Under the pieces are notes generated by a model. It was not told where the DNA came from, made no database searches, and saw only the letters and a program-made list of their open reading frames with translations. From assembly GCA_023388965.1 (NCBI GenBank), contig JAEWFF010000039.1, forward strand, positions 1 to 9,096: 9,096 bases of DNA. Reading direction: 5' to 3'. Position 1 is the stretch's first letter, and each line of letters opens with the position of its first letter. Positions 1-5,664 of the stretch are shown piece after piece. This DNA is from Pseudomonadota bacterium (GTDB lineage Bacteria; Pseudomonadota; Alphaproteobacteria; Rhizobiales; Methylopilaceae). Both the position numbers and the translations under genes were made by a program.

Positions 1-2
1 AG

Positions 3-257
3 ACCCTGGAGGTCGACCTCCCCGCCGTGGTCACCACCGACCTGCGCCTGAACGAGCCGCGCTTCATCAAGCTGCCCGACATCATGAAGGCCAAGAGCAA
101 GCCGATGGAGTCGATCCCGTTCGCCGAACTGGGCGTGGAGGCCGGTGAAGGCCTCAAGACCACCGCCTACGCCCCGCCGCCCAAGCGCAGCAAAGGCGTG
201 ATGGTGAAGGACGCCGCCGAGCTGGTTGCTGCGCTGAAAGAAAAAGGCCTTCTTTAA
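3..257 (+). CDS. etfB: Electron transfer flavoprotein beta subunit, C-terminal fragment (5' end outside window)
   Basis: The frame is open from the left edge and ends at TAA 255-257, giving about 84 residues of the EtfB C-terminus. The stretch around TDLRLNEPRFIKLPDIMKAK matches the conserved EtfB segment in which a basic/Arg-rich turn is followed by LPxIMKAKxKP, and the tail ends in a helix (DAAELVAALKEKGLL) as in the family. EtfB binds AMP and, with EtfA, carries electrons from acyl-CoA and other flavin dehydrogenases to ETF:ubiquinone oxidoreductase in the cytoplasm. The next gene is etfA, 89 bases downstream, in the standard etfB-etfA order. The GTG at 27 is internal to the gene, not its start. 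Identification is from the conserved motif and from the neighbour; only about a third of the protein is visible. Confidence 0.93.
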   Translation, partial: TLEVDLPAVVTTDLRLNEPRFIKLPDIMKAKSKPMESIPFAELGVEAGEGLKTTAYAPPPKRSKGVMVKDAAELVAALKEKGLL

Positions 258-262
258 TTTCC

Positions 263-329
263 CGTCGTTCCCGCGAACGCGGGAACCCAAGGACGTCCAT
301 GGATTCCCGCATACGCGGGAATGACGACG
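263..329. repeat. REP-like palindromic doublet between etfB and etfA
   Basis: Two hairpins lie head to head. Hairpin 1 is GTTCCCGCG/CGCGGGAAC (267-286, perfect 9-base arms around AA). Hairpin 2 is ATTCCCGC/GCGGGAAT (303-322, perfect 8-base arms). The outer edges CGTCG (263-267) and CGACG (325-329) are also complementary, so the element is an inverted pair of one unit of about 25 bases, as in REP/BIME doublets. A second copy lies at 8620-8689 in the same orientation; the first 32 bases are identical. It starts 5 bases after the etfB stop and ends 5 bases before the etfA Shine-Dalgarno. Such elements are thought to be dispersed by RAYT-type enzymes and can stabilise mRNA or attenuate transcription; the role here is inferred. 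Confidence 0.9.
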
Positions 330-334
330 GACCC

Positions 335-339
335 GAGGA
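335..339 (+). promoter_or_regulatory. Ribosome binding site deciding the etfA start
   Basis: GAGGA lies 7 bases before ATG 347. It supports that ATG over the in-frame ATG at 299, which lies inside the REP doublet and has no comparable site in front of it. Confidence 0.8.
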
Positions 340-346
340 ACCCAAC

Positions 347-1288
347 ATGTCCAAAGTCCTGATCATCGCCGAGCACCTGGACGGCGCCCTCAACGCCTCC
401 ACCGCCAAGTGCGTCACCGCCGCCAAGGCGCTCTCCCCCGAATCCATCGACATCGTGGTGCTGGCCGCCGATCCGGCTGCCGTCGCTGCCGAGGCCGCCC
501 AGATCGACGGCGTGGCGCGCGTGCTGACCGTCGCCAGCGAGGCGAACGCCCACGCCATCGCCCAGGTGCTGGCGCCGCAGGTCGCGAAACTAGCCGAGGG
601 CTACACGCACGTGTTCGGGCCCTCGACCACCTTCGGCAAGGACCTGATGCCGTGCGTGGCGGCCCTGCTGGGCGTGCCGCAGGTGACCGACGTCATGGCC
701 GTGGAAGGCAGCCACACCTTCAAGCGCCCGATCTACGCCGGCAACGCGATCATCACCGTGGAGGCGCCCGCCGGTAAGACGGTCGTCGCCACCGTGCGCA
801 CCGCCTCCTGGTCCGAGGCCGGGAAAGGCGGTAATGCCGCCGTCGAAGCCGCCGAGGTGCACGCCGAGTTGCCGACCCACACCCGCTACAAGGACCTGGC
901 CAGCGCCGAGTCGGACCGGCCGGACCTGCAGAGCGCCAAGCGTGTGGTTTCCGGCGGCCGGGGTGTCGGGTCGGCGGAGAACTTCAAGATCATCTACGAC
1001 TTTGCCGACAAGATCGGCGCTGCCGTGGGCGCTTCGCGTGCCGCCGTCGACGCGGGCTACGTGCCGAACGAGATGCAGGTGGGCCAGACCGGTAAGATCA
1101 TTGCGCCGGAGCTGTACATCGCGATCGGGATCAGTGGGGCGATCCAGCACCTGACGGGCATCAAGGATGCCGGGACGATCGTTGCGATCAACAAGGATCC
1201 GGATTCGGCAATTTTTGAGATTGCGGATTACGGGCTGGTGGGCGATCTGTTCAAGGTGCTGCCGGAGCTGGAAGCGGCACTGGGCTGA
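347..1288 (+). CDS. etfA: Electron transfer flavoprotein alpha subunit
   Basis: A 313-residue protein, normal for bacterial EtfA. It carries the FAD of the EtfAB heterodimer and passes electrons from acyl-CoA dehydrogenases to the quinone pool through ETF-QO. The N-terminal domain starts MSKVLIIAEH, as usual. The C-terminal FAD domain has RVVSGGRGVGSAENF (199-213), the GxSRAAVDAGYVP segment (228-240), QVGQTGK (244-250) and the ETF-alpha signature LYIAIGISGAIQHLTGIKDAGTI (256-278, in overlapping pieces). ATG 347 is chosen because of the GAGGA site at 335-339 and the family N-terminus; starting at 299 would add 16 residues translated from the palindromic repeat. The last 65 codons or so use clearly different synonymous codons from the first 248 (Asp 11 GAC/1 GAT before, 0 GAC/5 GAT after). 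In Xanthomonas this gene borders the variable LPS locus. Confidence 0.97.
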   Translation: MSKVLIIAEHLDGALNASTAKCVTAAKALSPESIDIVVLAADPAAVAAEAAQIDGVARVLTVASEANAHAIAQVLAPQVAKLAEGYTHVFGPSTTFGKDLMPCVAALLGVPQVTDVMAVEGSHTFKRPIYAGNAIITVEAPAGKTVVATVRTASWSEAGKGGNAAVEAAEVHAELPTHTRYKDLASAESDRPDLQSAKRVVSGGRGVGSAENFKIIYDFADKIGAAVGASRAAVDAGYVPNEMQVGQTGKIIAPELYIAIGISGAIQHLTGIKDAGTIVAINKDPDSAIFEIADYGLVGDLFKVLPELEAALG

Positions 1289-1305
1289 GCAGGCCGGTCA
1301 GCGAC

Positions 1306-2415
1306 ATGTTGGGGCGGCTGAAGGCGCTGGCCAAGAACCTGCTGGCGATCGTCTGGGTCCGGCGCAGCTACGAGGCGGTTATGCGCGTGGCACTCGAAGT
1401 GCTCGCCGCCAACCGCCTCACTTCGCTGCTGTACAGCGTCCTGAGTATCCCCTCGTTCAACCGCGAGCAGTTCGCGGTGCTGCGGGGGCGCCGGGACTAC
1501 TACCGGAACCTGGGCCGGGTGCGGCGTTCGCGCACCGAGCTTCGCCGCAACATCCACCGCCTGGAGAAGGGGCTGCTGATGCGTCCCCGCCGGGACGTGT
1601 TCGCGCTCGACTACCTGCTCGAGACGCTGGAGTTCTACGAGAACGCGGTGTCCGGCGCCTGGGAGACCGACGCAACGGACGCGGGGGAGCTGGCATGGGC
1701 GCGTGACGTGCTGGTGGAGTATTTCTCCGTTGTCGACGGCGGCCATCCCGGGGTCGCCGACGCGCGGAAGCGCTTCGACGCCGCAAACGCGCGGTTCCCG
1801 GTGGAGGGCGCCGACGCGGGCGCCTCTCGCAAGGTGCCCTACGCGCGGCTCCATGGGGTCAGGTCCGGGGCAAGATACTCAGACCTCCTTGCCTTGGCCC
1901 GGCAGCGCCGCTCCGTGAGGTGGTTCGAGCCGCGGGCGGTTCCGCGTGACCTGATCGACCAGGCGCTGCTCGTGGCGCGCGAATCGCCCTCTGCCTGCAA
2001 CCGGCTGCCCTATGAGTTCCGGATCTTCGATGAGCCGGAGCTGATACGGCGGGTTGCCACCATCCCGTTTGGTACGGCGGGATATGCGGAGCAGATCCCT
2101 GCCGTTGCCGTGCTGGTCGGACGCTTGCATCACTACTTCAGCCCTCGCGACCGGCATGTCATCTACGTCGATGGGGCCTTGGCGGCAATGCCCTTCATGC
2201 TCGCGCTGGAGACGTTGGGGCTGGCGTCGTGCGTGATCAACTGGCCGGACTTCGAGCCACTCGAGCGGCGCATGCAGTCCACCCTGGCCCTCGCCGCGGA
2301 TGAGCGGGTGATCATGCTGATCGCGATCGGGTATGCCGACCCAAAGGGGTTGGTGGCCTGGTCGGAAAAGAAGCCCCTGGATACGCTGCGTCGCTACAAC
2401 GACTTGGGCGGTTGA
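1306..2415 (+). CDS. Nitroreductase-family (FMN) protein with helical N-terminal extension, polysaccharide-locus type
   Basis: 369 residues. The C-terminal half (about 190-365) is a nitroreductase fold: LARQRRSVRWFEPRAVP (197-213) holds the Arg-Arg-Ser FMN-phosphate motif, ESPSACNRLPYEF (226-238) is the usual PSxxNxxP segment, GLASCVINW (305-313) and ERVIMLIAIGYA (333-344) are the late family motifs. The first 170 residues or so are an unusual, mostly helical extension with the basic stretch RRNIHRLEKGLLMRPRR (80-96). The family reduces substrates with FMN and NAD(P)H; the substrate here is unknown. Similar proteins occur beside polysaccharide pyruvyl transferases in exopolysaccharide clusters (from memory), which fits the neighbours. 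It starts 17 bases after etfA with no clear ribosome site or terminator between, so it may be read from the etf transcript; ATG 1381 is a possible later start. Its end overlaps the convergent gene by 22 bases. Confidence 0.85.
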   Translation: MLGRLKALAKNLLAIVWVRRSYEAVMRVALEVLAANRLTSLLYSVLSIPSFNREQFAVLRGRRDYYRNLGRVRRSRTELRRNIHRLEKGLLMRPRRDVFALDYLLETLEFYENAVSGAWETDATDAGELAWARDVLVEYFSVVDGGHPGVADARKRFDAANARFPVEGADAGASRKVPYARLHGVRSGARYSDLLALARQRRSVRWFEPRAVPRDLIDQALLVARESPSACNRLPYEFRIFDEPELIRRVATIPFGTAGYAEQIPAVAVLVGRLHHYFSPRDRHVIYVDGALAAMPFMLALETLGLASCVINWPDFEPLERRMQSTLALAADERVIMLIAIGYADPKGLVAWSEKKPLDTLRRYNDLGG

Positions 2416-3305
2416 CGTGACGAGACCCATGCAAACAGGGGTTCCTGACCGATCGCCAGGCCGACGTCCACGAGCAGGTAGAGCGCGCGCGCCAGGACCG
2501 AGACCGCCAGCGCCTCGGCTGCCGGCGCGTACGCAAGCAGTCCGAATGTAAGGACCGCGTCCCGCACCCCAAGGCCCGCCGGCGCAAACAGGACCAGGAA
2601 CCCCAGGGCGTAGGCGAGGGCGAACAGTCCTGCAGCAAACATCGGCGGCAGGCTCAGGCCGAAGGCGAGCGCCAGCAGCCAGAATGCTGTTCCGAGCAGG
2701 CACCAGATACCCGCCTGGACGGCGAGTACCCGAAGATCCGGCAATGCGAGCCGGAGGTAGCGGATTGCCGCCTCCTTCCATCTCAGTAGGGCCGCCAATG
2801 CAATGAGCAGGCCCAGGAACGACAGCAGGAGCCACCAGCCCGCTGGGGCGCCCTGCAGCCCATGCCGGCCCAGTTCGACCAGGGCAGGTCCCGTGAGCGC
2901 GACGCCGGCAGTCGCTGCGCCCGCCACGACCCAGAGGCTTTCCACCAGGAGTGCGTCGCGGATCGCGGCATAGGACGCGCCGCGATGGCGGTACGCCGCT
3001 CCGCGGCCGACGAACTGCCAGACGCCGCCGGGAATGTACTTGCCGAGCTGGCTCAGGTTGTAGAGGCGCGCGGCGGTGGCGAAGTGCAGTCCGATTCCGC
3101 AGCGGACGGCGGCGATGCGAGCGTTCTCGGCCAGCAGGAATTTGGCCGCGATCATCGCTCCGGCGCTGGCAAGCAGCAGGCCCGGGGAGGTCTGCTGCAG
3201 CATCTCCGCGACATCGGCGCGGGCGCGATACAACAGCCAACCGGCCACGGCGATGACCCCGAGCATCCATCCCCACTTCAGCGCCGCGCGGATCTGGCTA
3301 CGCAA
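2394..3305 (-). CDS. Multi-pass membrane protein of the LPG-synthase-TM / UPF0104 (PF03706-like) flippase-type family
   Basis: 303 residues with about seven to eight hydrophobic segments (roughly 12-27, 41-59, 118-140, 156-174, 192-217, 221-243, 250-283). The motif YNLSQLGKYIPGGVWQFVGR (82-101) and the later FAPAGLGVRDAVL (240-252) are hallmarks of the membrane domain shared with MprF and with many glycan-locus proteins. The soluble aminoacyl-transfer domain of MprF is absent, so this is not a lysyl-PG synthase; a lipid or lipid-linked sugar translocation role is plausible but unproven. The start is uncertain. TTG 3305 overlaps the upstream gene's stop by 8 bases and keeps a basic N-terminus before helix 1; ATG 3266 (residue 14) is an alternative that would cut into the front of helix 1. 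Translational coupling to the upstream pyruvyl transferase gene is likely. Confidence 0.85.
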   Translation of the reverse strand: MRSQIRAALKWGWMLGVIAVAGWLLYRARADVAEMLQQTSPGLLLASAGAMIAAKFLLAENARIAAVRCGIGLHFATAARLYNLSQLGKYIPGGVWQFVGRGAAYRHRGASYAAIRDALLVESLWVVAGAATAGVALTGPALVELGRHGLQGAPAGWWLLLSFLGLLIALAALLRWKEAAIRYLRLALPDLRVLAVQAGIWCLLGTAFWLLALAFGLSLPPMFAAGLFALAYALGFLVLFAPAGLGVRDAVLTFGLLAYAPAAEALAVSVLARALYLLVDVGLAIGQEPLFAWVSSRQPPKSL

Positions 3306-4584
3306 GGTCGGCGCCCAGGGAAGGGGTCAGCAACGCGGTTACCGGGCGGTCGGCAGCCTCGCGGATGGCGGGCAGCTGCTCTCGGATCCGGACTCGAAGC
3401 CGGTCCCGCTCCATGAACACGCGCACGACCGTGGCGTGCAGCTCGTCGAGGCCGAGCCGCTCGTGGTCCATCACCTGGTCCTGCAGCTGGAACCGCGCCA
3501 TGACTTCGGCGTACTTGTGGCTCCAGCCGAGCACGACCGGGGGTACCCCCAGGGAGAGGGCACCCACCATGGCGTGGAAGCGGGACACCAGCACGATGTC
3601 CGTCGCTGCCAGCAACCGCTTGATCTCCGCGGCGTTCAGGTCGAAGTCCGCCATCAACGGCCCGGGGGCGTCGACCTGCTGGCACTCGGCCCAAAGGCGT
3701 CGCATGACCGGCAGGTCATTGTTGCGCTCTGCCGGCCCGGCGGACTCGCGGGTGGCGTTGGGAAAAAGGACGACGAGGAATCCGCTTGCCGCCAGGCGTT
3801 GGATCAAGGCAGCGAGGACGGACTCGTACGTGCCACCAACCTTGCGTGCCTGCACGGCGAGAACGGCACTGGGACACAGTCCGACGATGCCTCGCACACG
3901 GGATGTTGCCCGGACCGCCTCCACCCTGTCGAGCAGGCGTCGCATTGCGCCGTCCCCTTCGCTGGTCAGACTCCAGTCTTCCCGGAAGTTGAAGGCGATG
4001 TCATCCGCCTGGGCGAAGCGCACTCCGGGGAAACGGGCCGTGGACAAGTGCGCGAGCGTCCCTGGGCCCCTTGCCCACACCATGCGGCACATGGGCAGGA
4101 TCACGCGCGCCGCGAGGCGGTTGAGCCGGTTCCGGTACGGACCCGTGGCCTGGGGCATCTTTACGACCGGCGTGCCGATCAGCCACGCCGGCAGGATGGT
4201 CAGGGCGTTGAAGGGGAGGAATTTTTCGCGGCCATCGATGAACGCCACCCCCGCCAGGTCGACCAGTGCGACGGAGCCGGCCAGACCGCGGATGGCGGCA
4301 GGGGCGAAGGGGAGGACGCGGCTCCCCAGAAGTCTCCGTAACAGGCCGAACAGTAGCGACCACGGCAGCAGCCAGGCGACCAGCGCCAGGGGAGTGGAGC
4401 TGTGGATGGTGACCCGTGGGTCGTCGACGAGCCGGCGGTCTTCGCGCGGATAGTAGCTGTACACGTGGAAACGCGTGCCGGGCTGCTGTTCCGAAAGCCG
4501 CCCGATGACCGTTTCCAGCATTGCCTGGGCCCCGCGGTTGCCGTGGAAGGTGGCCGCGATGATCGAAAACGTCCTGTACTCCAC
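3298..4584 (-). CDS. Polysaccharide pyruvyl transferase family protein
   Basis: 428 residues from a GTG start. The N-terminus IIAATFHGNRGAQAMLETVI (8-27) is the Gly-Asn-x-Gly-x-x-AML start typical of the PF04230 family (WcaK/AmsJ/CsaB type), DLAGVAFIDG (109-118) is the second conserved strand-loop, and DIVLVSRFHAMVGALSLGVP (329-348) with GWSHKYAEVM (353-362) is the C-terminal signature, with Arg335 and His337 in the SRFHA motif. The family transfers pyruvate from phosphoenolpyruvate to sugars as ketals on exopolysaccharide or cell-wall glycans; many members are untested and some may be glycosyltransferases. GTG 4584 is chosen because AGGAG (4595-4591) sits 6 bases upstream and the family N-terminus begins here. 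The same frame stays open to 5712, but that part is antisense to the neighbouring glycosyltransferase. First gene of a two-gene minus-strand unit. Confidence 0.92.
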   Translation of the reverse strand: MEYRTFSIIAATFHGNRGAQAMLETVIGRLSEQQPGTRFHVYSYYPREDRRLVDDPRVTIHSSTPLALVAWLLPWSLLFGLLRRLLGSRVLPFAPAAIRGLAGSVALVDLAGVAFIDGREKFLPFNALTILPAWLIGTPVVKMPQATGPYRNRLNRLAARVILPMCRMVWARGPGTLAHLSTARFPGVRFAQADDIAFNFREDWSLTSEGDGAMRRLLDRVEAVRATSRVRGIVGLCPSAVLAVQARKVGGTYESVLAALIQRLAASGFLVVLFPNATRESAGPAERNNDLPVMRRLWAECQQVDAPGPLMADFDLNAAEIKRLLAATDIVLVSRFHAMVGALSLGVPPVVLGWSHKYAEVMARFQLQDQVMDHERLGLDELHATVVRVFMERDRLRVRIREQLPAIREAADRPVTALLTPSLGADLA

Positions 4585-4590
4585 GGGATG

Positions 4591-4595
4591 CTCCT
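4591..4595 (-). promoter_or_regulatory. Ribosome binding site deciding the GTG start of the pyruvyl transferase gene
   Basis: On the minus strand AGGAG precedes GTG 4584 by 6 bases. No in-frame ATG lies near the family's conserved N-terminus, so this site is the main support for the GTG start. Confidence 0.75.
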
Positions 4596-4636
4596 GTTCC
4601 GGTCCTTGAGCCTGGCGGGCCGGGGAGTCTAGCAGT

Positions 4637-4673
4637 GGCACCGGCTGCGGCTGCGGCTGCGGCCGCGGGTGCC
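4637..4673. repeat. Hexamer tandem repeat inside an inverted repeat (divergent promoter region)
   Basis: Three perfect GGCTGC copies (4643-4660) run into a GCGGCCGC palindrome (4659-4666). They are flanked by the inverted pair GGCACC (4637-4642) and GGTGCC (4668-4673). The whole block lies between the two candidate -10 elements of the divergent genes, where an operator or a slippage-prone spacer could act on both. Function is inferred; the block could be simple-sequence drift in GC-rich DNA. Confidence 0.6.
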
Positions 4674-4719
4674 GCCCGATAGAATGCCGCTTCCCGTTGT
4701 CAGCGGTGTAAGCCCCGGC

Positions 4720-5664
4720 ATGAAGTTGATCATCCAGATCCCCTGCCTGAACGAGGCGGAGACCCTTGCCATAGCGCTGGCCGAGCTGCCGCGCCAGGTG
4801 GAGGGCTTCGACGTCGTCGAATGGCTGGTGGTGGATGACGGGTCCACCGACGGCACCGCTGAAGTGGCGAGGCGGAACGGCGTGGACCACGTGGTCCGGC
4901 ACCCGGCCAACCGCGGGCTGGCGGTGGCCTTCATGAGCGGGATCGAAGCGTGCCTGCAGCTGGGCGCCGACGTCATCGTCAATACAGACGCCGACAACCA
5001 GTACCGCGGAGGGGACGTGCCCCGGCTGACGGCACCGGTCCTGGCGGGAGAGGCCGACATCGTCATCGGCGCGCGGCCGATCGACGACACCGCGCACTTT
5101 TCCTGGATCAAGAAGAAGCTGCAGCGTCTGGGAAGCTGGGCCGTACGGGTCGCCAGCAAGACCCGGGTGGAGGACGCGCCGAGTGGCTTCCGGGCGATTT
5201 CCCGCGACGCGGCGATGCGCCTCAACGTGTTCAGCGCGTACACCTATACCCTGGAGACGATCATCCAGGCAGGCCAGAGCAACCTGCGCGTTGCATCCGT
5301 ACCGGTACGCACCAACGGCGACCTGCGGCCATCGCGGCTCGTCAAGAGCATCCCCAGCTACGTGAAGCGCTCGTTGTTGACGATCGTGCGGGTGTTCGTG
5401 ACCTATCGTCCCCTTGCGCTGTTCGTCTACGCCGGCTCGGTCTTCATGGCGGCCGGGATGCTGTTGGGACTGCGCTTTCTCTACTTCTACCTTACGGGCA
5501 ACGGCGATGGCCACGTGCAGTCCGTCGTGCTGGCGGCACTGTGCATCATCCTGGCCGTGTTGCTGTACATGATGGGTCTGATCGGCGACCTGATCGCCAC
5601 CAATCGTAAGCTGCTGGAGCGGATCCACTTGCGCGTGCGTCGCCTGGAAGGCGCACGGAAATGA
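4720..5664 (+). CDS. Family 2 glycosyltransferase, polyprenyl-phosphate sugar transferase type (DPM1/ArnC/GtrB-like)
   Basis: 314 residues. The GT-A domain begins at once with KLIIQIPCLNEAETL (2-16), followed by VVDDGSTDGT (37-46), the metal-binding type NTDADNQY (88-95, Asp90 and Asp92), IVIGARP (114-120) and the SGFRAISRDAA segment (155-165) shared with DPM1-like enzymes. Two C-terminal membrane segments lie at about 231-256 and 266-291, followed by a basic tail (RRIHLRVRR-like, 296-314), as in enzymes that use undecaprenyl phosphate on the cytoplasmic face. The expected reaction is NDP-sugar plus polyprenyl phosphate to polyprenyl-P-sugar; the sugar is not readable. ATG 4720 matches the family N-terminus; an upstream in-frame GTG at 4669 would add 17 residues without family likeness. 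The ribosome site is weak. The stop overlaps the next gene in an ATGA, which indicates translational coupling. Confidence 0.93.
   Translation: MKLIIQIPCLNEAETLAIALAELPRQVEGFDVVEWLVVDDGSTDGTAEVARRNGVDHVVRHPANRGLAVAFMSGIEACLQLGADVIVNTDADNQYRGGDVPRLTAPVLAGEADIVIGARPIDDTAHFSWIKKKLQRLGSWAVRVASKTRVEDAPSGFRAISRDAAMRLNVFSAYTYTLETIIQAGQSNLRVASVPVRTNGDLRPSRLVKSIPSYVKRSLLTIVRVFVTYRPLALFVYAGSVFMAAGMLLGLRFLYFYLTGNGDGHVQSVVLAALCIILAVLLYMMGLIGDLIATNRKLLERIHLRVRRLEGARK

Larger units (their letters stand above)
4585..4719. promoter_or_regulatory. Divergent intergenic region with probable back-to-back promoters
   Basis: These 135 bases separate the minus-strand pyruvyl transferase gene from the plus-strand glycosyltransferase operon, so both promoters should lie here. 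A plus-strand -10-like TAGAAT is at 4680-4685, 34 bases before ATG 4720. A minus-strand -10-like TAGACT is at 4631-4626. Neither has a convincing -35 hexamer at 17 bases; the usual positions fall in the GGCTGC repeat. The promoter calls are therefore weak, but the region must hold the start signals for both units unless they are read through from outside. Confidence 0.4.

Noticed and set aside
2394..3305. Lysylphosphatidylglycerol synthase (MprF) function for the membrane protein
   Set aside because: Only the membrane domain is present; the cytoplasmic aminoacyl-transfer domain is missing and the context is glycan assembly.
1879..4453. Long open frames of 465 (minus, 1879-3276), 421 (plus, 3076-4341) and 362 codons (plus, 3365-4453)
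   Set aside because: All are out of frame with, or antisense to, the nitroreductase, membrane protein and pyruvyl transferase genes and have no recognisable domain; they are GC-driven shadows.
4669..4719. Upstream GTG start for the GT2 gene, adding 17 residues
   Set aside because: The added residues have no family likeness, and the candidate -10 box at 4680-4685 would fall inside them. The GT-A fold begins right at ATG 4720.
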